A stretch of 64,000 bases of DNA from Bacteroidota bacterium (GTDB lineage: Bacteria > Bacteroidota > Bacteroidia > Chitinophagales > Chitinophagaceae): positions 372,001 to 436,000 of the forward strand of contig JACPEA010000013.1 of the NCBI GenBank assembly GCA_016183765.1, read 5' to 3'. The translations under genes and the position numbers were made by a program. Below, piece after piece: positions 53,717 to 62,348 of this stretch. Position 1 is the first letter of the stretch, and each line of letters opens with the position of its first letter. The notes below the pieces were generated by a model. The model saw nothing but the letters and a program-made list of their open reading frames with translations. It was not told the origin of the DNA and made no database searches.

Positions 53717-54292
53717 ATGAGAAAAATCATTTCATTCATGCACATGTCCCTGGATGGTTTTGTGGCCGGTCCGAACGGAGAAATGGACTGGATCACTGTT
53801 GACCAGGAAATTTTTGACCATGTCGGCAAGAGGATCAGCGAGAGTGATACTGCCTTATACGGCCGGGTAACTTACCAGATGATGGAAAATTACTGGCCCA
53901 CCGCGGGAGACCAACCCAATGCCTCCAAACATGATAGAGAACATGCACAATGGTATAACCAGGCGCACAAGATCGTTGTATCTAAAAGCCTGAAAGGCGC
54001 TGCTCTGCCTAATACAACCATCATCAGCGACAATCTTGCGGACAGGATACAGGAGATCAAACAGTCTTCACAGGGTGGTTATAAGGAGATCCTGCTTTTC
54101 GGCAGTCCCTCAGCCACCCATTCCCTGATGCAACAGGATCTGCTCGACGGCTACTGGCTGTTTGTCAATCCAATTATTCTTGGGCAGGGTATTCCTTTGT
54201 TCGATGGCGTCAAAGACAAAACAAAACTGAACCTGGTGTCAACGCAGCAATTTACAAGTGGGGTGGTTGCGTTGAGTTATGTGGTGAGATGA
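53717..54292 (+). CDS. Dihydrofolate-reductase-like / RibD C-terminal domain protein
   Basis: 191 residues from ATG 53717, giving MRKIISFMHMSLDGFVAGPNG, the common opening of the family; the earlier frame start at 53669 lacks it. ALYGRVTYQMMENYWP and LLFGSPSATHSLMQQDLLDGYWLFVNPIILGQGIPLF are conserved strands of the RibD C-terminal fold. Members are NADPH-dependent reductases of unknown substrate. The gene lies alone between two direct copies of a 116-bp repeat, like a cassette. Its base composition looks like that of the surrounding genes. Confidence 0.86.
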   Translation: MRKIISFMHMSLDGFVAGPNGEMDWITVDQEIFDHVGKRISESDTALYGRVTYQMMENYWPTAGDQPNASKHDREHAQWYNQAHKIVVSKSLKGAALPNTTIISDNLADRIQEIKQSSQGGYKEILLFGSPSATHSLMQQDLLDGYWLFVNPIILGQGIPLFDGVKDKTKLNLVSTQQFTSGVVALSYVVR

Positions 54293-54360
54293 ATTAAGGA
54301 ACAAGGATCAAGGGACAAGGAACAAGGAACAAGGGGCAAGGAATAGATGAAGGGCGTGAA

Positions 54361-54560
54361 GAACAGATGAACAGATGAGCAAGGAACAGACGAAGGGAGG
54401 TATGAATCATGAATATTGAGCAAGGAATGTTGAATGATGAAGGGGGGGATGAACAGATGAACAGATGAGCAAGGAACAGACGAAGGGAGGTATGAATCAT
54501 GAATATTGAGTAAGGAATGTTGAATGATGAAAGGGGGGATTAACAGATGAGCAAGGAACA
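54361..54560. repeat. 90-bp tandem repeat, two full units and a partial third
   Basis: Unit 1 is 54361-54450, unit 2 is 54451-54540 and unit 3 starts at 54541 and is cut short. They differ at only a few positions. Words in it are GAACAGATGA, GAGCAAGGAACAGACGAAGG, GAATATTGAG and GGAATGTTGAATGATGAA. It shares GAACAGATGAGCAAGGAA with the 92-bp array at 38.4 kb. Confidence 0.9.
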
Positions 54561-54596
54561 GACGAAGGGAATAATGAATAAGGAACAAGGAACAAG

Positions 54597-54712
54597 GAAT
54601 GTTGAAGTAAGTGTTTGGGGTGATCTCTGCGTAAACTCCCCGCTCTCTGCGGCTCTGCGGTGAAAGGTGGAATGAGTACCCGGCTGTTGGATTTCAGACC
54701 GGGTTTCGGTAA
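54597..54712 (+). repeat. 116-bp direct repeat, copy B (right of the RibD-like gene)
   Basis: Same length and order as copy A at 53471-53586. Differences are clustered near the GTATGATC/TTCAGACC part. It is in the same orientation. Confidence 0.9.
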
Positions 54713-54806
54713 GTTGAGTTGGCTAATAGAGGTTTTGTGATCCAGTCGGTAACAGGAATGGGTTGTCGTCCTTCACAGAAAAATTTCTTCATATTCCCTG
54801 TAAGGA

Positions 54807-55628
54807 TTAAGGATGGATAAATGCCAGCAGCAATTGGTTCAGTGTGTCCGGCGCTTCCCACATACCCATATGCCCGCAATCCGGCAGTATATGGATATAT
54901 GAAATATCGGGCAGTGAAACCTGTTTCAACACGTCTTCCATCGGTGCGGCCATGTCTTCGGTGCCTATAACGAATAGAACGGGTAAGCGGTTGCTTTTCA
55001 GTACCTGGCAGCGATCGGGCCGGTGTATCATAGCCTGGTAATATTGCTGCAGGGCTTCTGTGGTAAAACCTGCTGCTGCATGGATCAGTTGGTTGATCCT
55101 TTCGGGATATTTTTCTTTGAAGGACTTCCCAAACAAATTGGGGATCGTGTTCTTCAGAAAGGGTGCTGCACCATACCGGCCAATGGTTTCGATGGCTTTG
55201 GTCCGTAGCTGTTTTTTTTCTTCACTGTCCGCAAAAGCCGTGGAATGTATCAGCCCGAAACCGGTTAAGCGTTCGGGATATTTTTCGGCGAATGCCAGGG
55301 TGATGTAGCCGCCCATACTATGCCCCAATAGGAGGCAATGGTCGATCTTCTCTGCCTGTAAAATGGCATGTACCACATCTGCATAATCATCGATCGATAC
55401 ATTGTCCCGCTGTCTGGCGGAAGGAAGTTTGTGCAACTGCAGCAGGGCAGAATTTCCAGAGCCCGGAATATCAGGAACAATGAGCTGGCAATGCTCCTGC
55501 AGAAAAGCCACCTGGTCATCCCAGATACGGCTGTCCTCTCCAAAACCATGCAGCAATACCACGGTTTTTCCGGTGCCATGTACGGAGTAGGAGATAGGGG
55601 AATCGTGATAAGAGATGGATTTGTGCAT
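54807..55628 (-). CDS. Alpha/beta hydrolase
   Basis: 273 residues, no signal peptide. The oxyanion segment is LLHGFGEDSRIW near residues 24-35, the nucleophile elbow LLGHSMGGY near 104-112, the acid in IGTEDMAAPM and the His in PDCGHMGMWEAP. It is of the general MhpC/YbfF-like type; the substrate is unknown. It starts 10 bases after the DUF4105 stop and is probably translated from the same mRNA. Confidence 0.88.
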   Translation of the reverse strand: MHKSISYHDSPISYSVHGTGKTVVLLHGFGEDSRIWDDQVAFLQEHCQLIVPDIPGSGNSALLQLHKLPSARQRDNVSIDDYADVVHAILQAEKIDHCLLLGHSMGGYITLAFAEKYPERLTGFGLIHSTAFADSEEKKQLRTKAIETIGRYGAAPFLKNTIPNLFGKSFKEKYPERINQLIHAAAGFTTEALQQYYQAMIHRPDRCQVLKSNRLPVLFVIGTEDMAAPMEDVLKQVSLPDISYIHILPDCGHMGMWEAPDTLNQLLLAFIHP

Positions 55629-55638
55629 ACCAATATTT

Positions 55639-56808
55639 TTAACGTGCAGGATCGGATAAAGACTTACTTTTTCTCAGCTGCACACTGCGTGCCAGTAACA
55701 GCAGGATGATGGGCAGGAAACCGGTATTCAGTTGCTGTGGCAGCCAGAACCAGGATAACAGGATTGCCAGTAATAGCAGTGCATATACGCTCATGTATTT
55801 CCGGAACCAGCCGGGTCTTTTCCACACGGCAAATGCTGCCACCAGATTCAGCGGCATAGCCCATATCAGGTTGTAATTGGCGGCGCAGGCCGAATGATTG
55901 GTACCCAGCCACATGAACAGTAATAAACAGCCGATCAATCCCGTGCCGAGGAACAGGACAAGATCAAACAGGGTGCTCAGCTTTACAGCGATCTTATTTT
56001 TCAGTAAGGATAACACACCCAGTATCACAGCTACCATACTGAACAGGCGCAAAGGAGTATCCCGGAAGGGTTCCTGTGGCGCTGTTCCCCGGTTAATCAA
56101 TATTTTTTCGCCCAGCACGTTATGGTCTTTACTGCGGACCGAACTGTCAATCCCCTTCATCAGGTAATCCGGTAAGAACATGGATTCGGCGATACCCGCT
56201 TTTTTGTCAATAGGACTGCCCAGTACCAGGTCGATCCCGAATTTGCTCCAGGCCTGGTTGCCTCTGTCGAGGTACTCGTGCAGCATATCCCGGAAACTGG
56301 TTCCCGGTGATACCAGCTGCTGATCGGCCTGCAGACCGCCATATTTCATCAGGATATCGCGCACCCGGGAGGTGCAGTTGTTGTACAGAAAATCGTATTT
56401 GTAATAACGGGCTGCCCCGGCCAGGTTATCGTTCAGCGCCTGCTGGATGGCTTTTTTGGCCTGTTCGCCCAGGGCCAGTACCTGCTCATGTACATCACGG
56501 TTTTCCGACTGGTACTCGTACATGAAATCCGGCAGGGAAGCGGTCGATAAAAAATAGTCCAGGTTACCCCTGGTGAACTTGCTGTAAAAATGGGGATCGC
56601 TGAAATCAAATGTGCCGTAGTTGTAAACAATGTCTGTCTGTTGTACACTGTCTACCACGCGGATAGCAGTATGGCCGAAAGTGGAATAGAGTTCTTGTCC
56701 CTGCGCACAGGTAAGCACGCTGATGCGTAACCCCGAACGGTTGTCCTGTGCGTTGCCATGTAAGAAGCACAACAGTAGCAGTATGCTGAAAATACTGTTT
56801 TTTTTCAC
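55639..56808 (-). CDS. DUF4105 membrane protein
   Basis: 389 residues. A signal peptide or first membrane segment (KKNSIFSILLLLCFLHGNAQ) precedes the DUF4105 domain (about 28-230), with LTCAQGQELYSTFGHTAIRVVD, YNYGTFDF and FLYNNCTSRVRDIL, whose Cys and His resemble a papain-like NlpC-type site. About five or six membrane segments fill 245-380. The family is common in Bacteroidota; its activity is not known. It is the first gene of a pair with the alpha/beta hydrolase. Confidence 0.85.
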   Translation of the reverse strand: MKKNSIFSILLLLCFLHGNAQDNRSGLRISVLTCAQGQELYSTFGHTAIRVVDSVQQTDIVYNYGTFDFSDPHFYSKFTRGNLDYFLSTASLPDFMYEYQSENRDVHEQVLALGEQAKKAIQQALNDNLAGAARYYKYDFLYNNCTSRVRDILMKYGGLQADQQLVSPGTSFRDMLHEYLDRGNQAWSKFGIDLVLGSPIDKKAGIAESMFLPDYLMKGIDSSVRSKDHNVLGEKILINRGTAPQEPFRDTPLRLFSMVAVILGVLSLLKNKIAVKLSTLFDLVLFLGTGLIGCLLLFMWLGTNHSACAANYNLIWAMPLNLVAAFAVWKRPGWFRKYMSVYALLLLAILLSWFWLPQQLNTGFLPIILLLLARSVQLRKSKSLSDPAR

Positions 56809-57013
56809 CGGCTATTTTTCGGAAAGGTACTTGATTTGTTAGTCTTTGGTCTTTAGTCTTTGGTTAAGTTGGAGTGGTTGAGGTAGCAGTTTATTGATGG
56901 GTAAGCCCTGTTTGGCGCATTGGCTTTTTAATTTTTGACTTTTGATTTTTGACTGTGGGTAGCAATATTCAGCTGTAAGCTACAAGCTCGCGTTCCCGGT
57001 TATCCAGCAACTT

Positions 57014-57047
57014 TCACTCACTACTCACGATTCACGATTCACACTCA
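57014..57047 (-). repeat. One-armed heptad repeat after guaB
   Basis: On the minus strand the guaB stop TGA begins a run TGAGTGTGAATCGTGAATCG and on. Plus-strand words are CACTCACTACTCACGATTCACGATTCAC. No inverse arm is evident. Confidence 0.8.
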
Positions 57048-58544
57048 CTTCCTGCTGTAGTTCGGCGCTTCTTTGGTAATATCGATATCATGCGCATGGC
57101 TCTCTTTCATACCAGCGTTGGTGATCTTTACAAAACTGGCCTGTTGCAGGGCTTTGATGTCTTTGGCGCCGCAGTAACCCATACCGGAACGTAAACCACC
57201 CACATACTGGTACACGATTTCGTGCAGGAATCCTTTGTATGCCACACGACCTTCAATGCCTTCCGGTACATATTTTTTGATATCGGCTTCCACGTCCTGG
57301 AAATAGCGGTCGCCGCTGCCCTGGCTCATGGCGCCCAGGCTGCCCATGCCGCGGTATTCCTTGAACTTACGCCCTTCGTAGATGATGGTGTCGCCCGGAC
57401 TTTCTTCCACACCTGCGAACACACTACCCATCATCACCACATTGGCGCCGGCGGCCAGTGCTTTTACCATATCGCCGGTATACCGGATACCGCCATCGGC
57501 GATCACCGGTATGTTTTTTCCCTTCAGGGCATTGCTGGCTTCCATGATGGCGGTGAGCTGTGGTACACCTGCACCGGCAACGATGCGGGTGGTACAGATG
57601 GAGCCCGGACCGATACCCACTTTCACGCAATCGGCGCCGGCATCGGCCAGTGCTTTGGCACCTGCTGCGGTACCTACGTTACCGGCAATGATCTGCAGGT
57701 TCCGGAAGTTCTTGCGTAAGGCTTTCAATGCCTGTATCACACCTTTGCTGTGTCCATGCGCACTGTCCAGGGTAACCACATCCACCCCTACAAACTGCAG
57801 GGCCGAAGCGCGGTCCATCAGGTCCTGTGTAATACCCAGCGCCGCACCTACCAGTAATCTTCCGATGCCATCTTTCACGGCGTTGGGGTAATTGCGCAAT
57901 TGCAGGATATCGCGGTAGGTGATGAGACCGATGAGTTTTCCCTGGCGGTTCACCACGGGTAATTTCTCGATCTTGTATTGGCGTAATATTTTTTCTGCTT
58001 TTTTGAGGTCGGTTCCTTCGGGGGCGGTGATGAGGTTGTCTTTGGTCATCACTTCCTTCACTTTCCGTTTCTTGTCCGTTTCAAAACGAAGGTCGCGGTT
58101 GGTGAGGATACCTACCAGTTTCTGCCCGGCATCCACAATGGGGATTCCGCCGATCTTGTTGTCTTTCATCAGCTTCAGCGCATCACCGATGGTGGCGTCT
58201 ACCAGCAGGGTAATGGGGTCAACGATCATACCGCTCTCGCTGCGTTTCACCTTACGTACCTGCTCGGCCTGGCGTTCAATGCTCATGTTTTTGTGCAGGA
58301 TACCCAAACCACCCTCACGTGCCAGGGCAATGGCCAGGTTAGCTTCTGTAACGGTGTCCATGGCTGCAGACAGCATGGGAACGTTCAGTACGATGTTTTT
58401 GGTGAGATGGGAGCGGATGTCAACTTCGCGCGGCAGGATCTCGCTGAAGGCGGGCATTAACAATACATCATCGAATGTGAGGCCTTCGCCGAATAACCTG
58501 GACTGAGCTGACTTGTTGCGGGGAGGAGTATTTCTTGTTGCCAT
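57045..58544 (-). CDS. guaB: Inosine-5'-monophosphate dehydrogenase
   Basis: 499 residues from ATG 58542-58544 ([31 protein letters not shown]), the usual IMPDH length. The frame extends 64 residues further up to 58736, which is rejected because it has no family match and lies in a repeat region. Two CBS domains lie at about 105-230, and the catalytic Cys is in [28 protein letters not shown] and the flap [11 protein letters not shown] follow. The enzyme makes XMP for GTP synthesis. A perfect -7 box ends 2 bases before the ATG, suggesting a leaderless mRNA. Its stop is the first TGA of a heptad repeat. Confidence 0.97.
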   Translation of the reverse strand: MATRNTPPRNKSAQSRLFGEGLTFDDVLLMPAFSEILPREVDIRSHLTKNIVLNVPMLSAAMDTVTEANLAIALAREGGLGILHKNMSIERQAEQVRKVKRSESGMIVDPITLLVDATIGDALKLMKDNKIGGIPIVDAGQKLVGILTNRDLRFETDKKRKVKEVMTKDNLITAPEGTDLKKAEKILRQYKIEKLPVVNRQGKLIGLITYRDILQLRNYPNAVKDGIGRLLVGAALGITQDLMDRASALQFVGVDVVTLDSAHGHSKGVIQALKALRKNFRNLQIIAGNVGTAAGAKALADAGADCVKVGIGPGSICTTRIVAGAGVPQLTAIMEASNALKGKNIPVIADGGIRYTGDMVKALAAGANVVMMGSVFAGVEESPGDTIIYEGRKFKEYRGMGSLGAMSQGSGDRYFQDVEADIKKYVPEGIEGRVAYKGFLHEIVYQYVGGLRSGMGYCGAKDIKALQQASFVKITNAGMKESHAHDIDITKEAPNYSRK

Positions 58545-58546
58545 GT

Positions 58547-58555
58547 GCAAAGATA
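58547..58555 (-). promoter_or_regulatory. -7 box of guaB (TATCTTTGC), directly against the start codon
   Basis: On the reverse strand TATCTTTGC fits the Bacteroidota -7 consensus exactly, and a TTTTG with a spacer of 21 lies upstream as a possible -33. The box ends 2 bases before the ATG. Transcription would then start at or next to the ATG. Confidence 0.5.
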
Positions 58556-58772
58556 GCGCAGCAGGCAAATTCGCTCCAAAACTTTTTTGGCTGGCCTTTA
58601 TAACAGCCTGTAATTGCAGGGGTTGCCGTTTATGGTCTGAAAAATCTCTATAGTAATTTTTGTTCCTTCCCCGGAGGATCTCCCCAGCGGGGGACCCACC
58701 GCTTAGAATTACAAAATACTCAATACAGGCCTCCATTTTTTAGAAAAGCGAATTCCCCTGCGTATAAACGCT

Positions 58773-58863
58773 AACTTAGTTTTCTGTGCTATGATGAGTG
58801 AAACAGTGTTAAGCGCTGCTTCTAAACGAAGAGTCCCCCGCTGGGTAGACTCTTCGCAGAAGG
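58773..58863 (+). repeat. 91-bp repeat, copy 1
   Basis: It runs from AACTTAGTTTTCTGTGC through AAACAGTGTTAAGCGCTGC to GAAGAGTC, CCCCGCTGGGTA, GACTCTTC and CAGAAGG. The last part is a perfect 8-bp hairpin with a 12-base loop. It matches the copies at 59484 and 59575 with one to three changes. Confidence 0.92.
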
Positions 58864-58898
58864 GAAATAACATTTACATTATTGAAAAAATTATTAGG

Positions 58899-59339
58899 AT
58901 GTCAATAAAAGCCTCTACCCCTGTTCATCGATTCGTATCTTATGCACTTGCATATTTAATAATTACACTTTTTAGTACTCTCATTTGGTTTTACATTACA
59001 AAAGCAGTCCTAATAAAGTTACAATCGACCCCTCAAAAGATTCGAGAAGGTTATGACAATTCATTTTTATCGCTTATTGCAGTTACTTCAGGATTTTTAC
59101 TATTTGCTACTGTTTTGTATAGAATTATTGTCTTTTGGGCTCTGAAATTATCTTCATCGATGGCAATAAAAATATTCGTAGGAATCATTGCCGGGATATC
59201 ACCTGTTTGCTTAGTTCAACTTTTTTCCTTTGGACTTAAGCTTAGTGACCCAGGGATGTTAACAGAGATTTTAATTATGGCAATGGCGGGAGGATTCATT
59301 CCGATAGTGCAAAATCAAATCAAAAACATGATTGCTTGA
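58899..59339 (+). CDS. Small AT-rich membrane protein in a repeat-flanked segment
   Basis: About 146 residues from ATG 58899 (MSIKASTPVHRFVSYALAYL). The frame is open from 58791, but that part is the 91-bp repeat, so a start at 58899 is preferred. Four membrane segments are seen: FVSYALAYLIITLFSTLIWFYI, FLSLIAVTSGFLLFATVLYRIIVF, AIKIFVGIIAGISPVCLVQLFSF and a C-terminal one. No family recognised. AT content is well above that of guaB. One copy of the 91-bp repeat precedes it and two follow, so it could be a small acquired cassette. Confidence 0.6.
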   Translation: MSIKASTPVHRFVSYALAYLIITLFSTLIWFYITKAVLIKLQSTPQKIREGYDNSFLSLIAVTSGFLLFATVLYRIIVFWALKLSSSMAIKIFVGIIAGISPVCLVQLFSFGLKLSDPGMLTEILIMAMAGGFIPIVQNQIKNMIA

Positions 59340-59483
59340 TAACATGTTTCGCCACTAAAAAACTCTGGGCATGTTTCATCTGATTAATTTTTTCCTTCTT
59401 CAGAGAGTGTCCAACGAAATAAAAAAGAGAGTTCTCCGCAGATTCTGTGTTAAAAGGACACTCCGCAGAGAAATAAAACCGCT

Positions 59484-59574
59484 AACTTAGTTTTCTGTGC
59501 CATGATGAGAGAAACAGTGTTAAGCGCTGCTTCTAAACGAAGAGTCCCCCGCTGGGTAGACTCTTCGCAGAAGG
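59484..59574 (+). repeat. 91-bp repeat, copy 2
   Basis: Same length as copy 1. It differs at a few positions (CATGATGAGA for TATGATGAGT). It abuts copy 3 without spacer. Confidence 0.92.
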
Positions 59575-59665
59575 AACTTAGTTTTCTGTGCTATGATGAG
59601 TGAAACAGTGTTAAGCGCTGCTTCTAAACGAAGAGTCCCCCGCTGGGTAGACTCTTCGCAGAAGG
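59575..59665 (+). repeat. 91-bp repeat, copy 3
   Basis: Directly behind copy 2, same orientation, same length and nearly identical to copy 1. The end CAGAAGG is kept. Confidence 0.92.
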
Positions 59666-59926
59666 AAAGCTTTTAAATCATATTGGCATTGAAAAATACT
59701 TGGGAAACTTGACCCCATATCGCTGCATAATAGTGTGTCTAGTAATCTCCGATATCTGGATTCCCTATCCTTATGTTTAAATGATATACTTTCTTTCTGT
59801 AGGGTAATACACGCGCTCAAGTCTGTTATTTTCATACAGTAAGAACGAAAACAACCTGTATTTTCATATATCAAGCAGTATAGTTTTGGTGTATATATTC
59901 TGCAAGCGCAGGAAATGAATTGTGTT

Positions 59927-59934
59927 TACTTTTG
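59927..59934 (+). promoter_or_regulatory. Candidate -7 box (TACTTTTG) right before the MFS start
   Basis: An exact TAnnTTTG ends 4 bases before the preferred ATG at 59939. If active, the transcript would be nearly leaderless. No -33 at the usual distance, so this is uncertain. Confidence 0.3.
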
Positions 59935-59938
59935 GGCA

Positions 59939-61159
59939 ATGACAAGTACCGCTCCTGCTGCTGATGCCCCTTATTTGAATATCCAGTTCGGACTGCTCAT
60001 CTTCAGTAATTTCCTGTTCAGCGCCAGTTTCAGCATGATGATACCTGAACTGCCGGGTTACCTGACCAGCCTAGGCGGGGCTGAATACAAAGGACTGATC
60101 ATTTCCCTGTTTACGCTGATGGCAGGTATCTCACGTCCCTTCAGCGGTAAGCTGACCGATACGGTTGGCCGTGTGCCGGTGATGATCTTTGGTTCACTGG
60201 TCTGCGTGGTATGCAGCCTCCTGTACCCGGTGCTTACTACCGTGAGTGGTTTTTTACTGCTTCGTTTTTTTCATGGATTCTCTACAGGCTTTAAACCGAC
60301 GGCTACCTCTGCTTATGGAGCCGATGTGGTGCATGCATCCAGAAGGGGTGAAGCGCTGGGTGCGCTGGCCATCGGTTATAGCCTGGGTTCTTCCATCGGT
60401 CCGCTGGCGGGCAGTTACCTGGTAATGGGGTATTCTTACAATACTATGTTCATCGTATCGGCCCTGTTTGCACTCGGTTCTGTGATCATCCTTTACAATA
60501 TCAAGGAAACCCTGCCCAACCCGCAGAAGTTCTCTGTGAATATCCTGCACATCAAAAAAGATGAGATCTTCGACATTAGTTCTGTGCGCCCGGCCATCAC
60601 CATGTTACTGCTTAGTTTTTCCATCGGGGTGGTGTTAACACTCTCGCCCGACCTGAGCGAATCGGTGGGCATGAAAAACAAAGGTTTCTTTTATGCCTGT
60701 TATACCATCGCCTCCCTGCTGATCCGTTTTGTGCTGGGCAAGGCTTCCGATAAACACGGGCGCATCATGGTGCTGATCTGGTCATCTTTTACCATGGTGA
60801 TCAGTATGGTGGTGCTCTCTTTTGCGCATACGGTTACGATGGTGATCATCAGCGCCGGCATACTCGGACTCAGTGTTGGTATGAACGGGCCGACCATTAT
60901 GGCCTGGACCGTTGATCTCTGTAAACCGGAGAATAGGGGCAGGGCCGTTGCATCGGTATATATTGCACTGGAGCTGGGTATCGGTAGTGGCGCCCTCATT
61001 TCAGGATGGATCTACCAGAACCGGCTGGACAGGCTTGTGTACGCTTTTTTATTACCCGGTGTACTGGCCCTTGTTGCCATGGTCCTGTTACTGAGCTGGC
61101 GTAAGAAAGAGAATGAACTGCGCGAGCACCATGAAACGGTATATGGTCTTCCTGAATAA
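59939..61159 (+). CDS. Major facilitator superfamily transporter
   Basis: 406 residues from ATG 59939; an ATG at 59915 adds eight residues. Twelve membrane segments are visible in two halves. The MFS motif between TM2 and TM3 is GKLTDTVGRVPVM, and its repeat between TM8 and TM9 is GKASDKHGRIMVL. GFSTGFKPTATSAYGAD lies in TM4-5. The group resembles YfcJ/YhhS-like drug or sugar exporters. The substrate is unknown. It converges on dprA with only 28 bases between. Confidence 0.9.
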   Translation: MTSTAPAADAPYLNIQFGLLIFSNFLFSASFSMMIPELPGYLTSLGGAEYKGLIISLFTLMAGISRPFSGKLTDTVGRVPVMIFGSLVCVVCSLLYPVLTTVSGFLLLRFFHGFSTGFKPTATSAYGADVVHASRRGEALGALAIGYSLGSSIGPLAGSYLVMGYSYNTMFIVSALFALGSVIILYNIKETLPNPQKFSVNILHIKKDEIFDISSVRPAITMLLLSFSIGVVLTLSPDLSESVGMKNKGFFYACYTIASLLIRFVLGKASDKHGRIMVLIWSSFTMVISMVVLSFAHTVTMVIISAGILGLSVGMNGPTIMAWTVDLCKPENRGRAVASVYIALELGIGSGALISGWIYQNRLDRLVYAFLLPGVLALVAMVLLLSWRKKENELREHHETVYGLPE

Positions 61160-61187
61160 ACTACGCGATTACCCTATGTGTACTGAA

Positions 61188-62288
61188 TCAGGTAAGCCGG
61201 TACATTTTTCCCGGCAGCGATATCACCACATTCTGCAACTCCAGTTTCAATAACACCGCTGCTACGGTACTGCTGCTTAAGCCGCTTTGGAGGTAAAGCA
61301 GGTCAAGAGGCATGCTTTCCTGTATCAGCAAAAGGTCAACGATCTTTTTTTCTTCACCGGTGAATTCAAGAAATAGTTCCCGCTGTTTTTTGACTGGCGT
61401 TTTTTTCATTTCTATCCAACCCATGGTATCCAGCAATTCTTCCGGGCTGGTATAGATGATGGCTTTGTTCTGTTTGATGAGCTGCAGGCAGCCACTGCTC
61501 TTGTGATCACCGATCCTGCCGGGAACGGCAAACAGGTCGCGGTTGTAATTACAGGCCAGTTCGGCGGTGATCATGCTGCCGCCTTTCACAGGTGTTTCTA
61601 TCACCACCGTAACATCGGCCAGTCCGGCGGCAATACGGTTTCGTTTGGGAAAATTGTGTTTGTCGGGTTCTGTGCCGCTTCTGAATTCGGTGAGCAATGC
61701 CCCGTTCACAAGCATGTCTCTTGCCAGTGTCCTGTGTTGCATGGGGTACAGGGTATCCAGTCCGTGAGCCAGTATCCCAATAGTAGGCAATTGGTTTTGT
61801 AAAGCGGCACGATGGGCAATGGCATCGATCCCGAATGCGAGACCGCTGACAACCGTTACCTGTTGGGTTTGTAAAGCGCTTACCAGTTGTTCGGTAACCT
61901 GCCGGCCATAATCGGTATGGCTTCGGGTACCGATAATGCTGATGATACGCGGACGGTTCAGGTCGGCACTGCCTTTGTAATACAGTACGGTTGGCGGATC
62001 GTAACAATGCAGCAGTCGCTGCGGATAGGCAGGGTCTGTCAGGAACAGGACCTGTATGCCATTCTTTTCTGCGAAATCCAGTTCTTTTTCGGCTTCTGCA
62101 AAAGCGTTCCATCCTTTCACTGAGCGGGCACAGGTTTCGCCAATACCTTCTACGGCGGCGATCTCTTTTTTCTTTGCTTTGAAGACTGCCGAAGCAGATC
62201 CCAGCTGTGTTACCAGCTGGCGGGCTCTCACAACGCCCAGGTCGGGTACCAGGGTAAGCGCCACCTGGTACAAGGTTTCTTCCTGCAT
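61188..62288 (-). CDS. dprA: DNA-processing protein DprA
   Basis: 366 residues. An N-terminal helix-hairpin-helix-like part (LVTQLGSASAVFKAKKKEIAAVEGIGE) precedes the Rossmann-like DprA core with ISIIGTRSHTDYGRQV and VVSGLAFGIDAIAH. GSMITAELACNYNRDLFAVPG follows. A C-terminal winged-helix tail (MPLDLLYLQSGLSSSTVAAVLLKLELQNVVISLPGKMYRL) completes it. DprA loads RecA on incoming single strands in natural transformation. No other competence genes are in the window. Confidence 0.95.
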   Translation of the reverse strand: MQEETLYQVALTLVPDLGVVRARQLVTQLGSASAVFKAKKKEIAAVEGIGETCARSVKGWNAFAEAEKELDFAEKNGIQVLFLTDPAYPQRLLHCYDPPTVLYYKGSADLNRPRIISIIGTRSHTDYGRQVTEQLVSALQTQQVTVVSGLAFGIDAIAHRAALQNQLPTIGILAHGLDTLYPMQHRTLARDMLVNGALLTEFRSGTEPDKHNFPKRNRIAAGLADVTVVIETPVKGGSMITAELACNYNRDLFAVPGRIGDHKSSGCLQLIKQNKAIIYTSPEELLDTMGWIEMKKTPVKKQRELFLEFTGEEKKIVDLLLIQESMPLDLLYLQSGLSSSTVAAVLLKLELQNVVISLPGKMYRLT

Positions 62289-62348
62289 GGGAAAGATTTT
62301 TTTCCAAGCTCCGCAAAAAGATCAGGATCTCCGTTAGGTATTTATACG

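Larger units (their letters stand above)
54293..54806. other. 514-bp gene-free stretch of tandem and word repeats
   Basis: After the RibD-like gene come GGAACAA words (54299-54345), a 90-bp tandem array (54361-54540) and copy B of the 116-bp repeat (54597-54712). The last 90 bases before the hydrolase gene show no signal. An open reading frame on the minus strand here is a product of the repeats. Confidence 0.7.
58545..58898. other. Repeat-bearing region upstream of guaB and of the small membrane-protein gene
   Basis: About 350 bases. It contains the guaB -7 box, a diverged inverted relative (58673-58712) of the 91-bp repeat sharing CCCAGCGGGGGAC, and copy 1 of that repeat (58773-58863). No other gene is supported. 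Confidence 0.55.
59340..59938. other. 599-bp gap: two tandem 91-bp repeats and AT-rich sequence
   Basis: Repeat copies 2 and 3 fill 59484-59665. Before them are words TCCGCAGA and ACACTCCGCAGAG. After them about 270 AT-rich bases contain two copies of a short CAGTA/CTGTATTTTCAT block and no supported gene. Confidence 0.6.

Noticed and set aside
54361..54560. Regular 90-bp repeats as a possible CRISPR array
   Set aside because: The units repeat over their whole length with no unique spacers, and there are no cas genes.
54277..54588. Open frame of 103 codons on the minus strand with a 30-residue repeated peptide
   Set aside because: It follows from the 90-bp tandem array, whose length is a multiple of three. 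There is no sign of a conserved protein.
58545..58736. Longer guaB start at 58736
   Set aside because: The added 64 residues have no IMPDH similarity and pass over the -7 box and repeat-like sequence.
59611..59874. 87-codon open frame on the minus strand, across repeat copy 3
   Set aside because: Part of it is the 91-bp repeat, the rest AT-rich with no family features or start signal.
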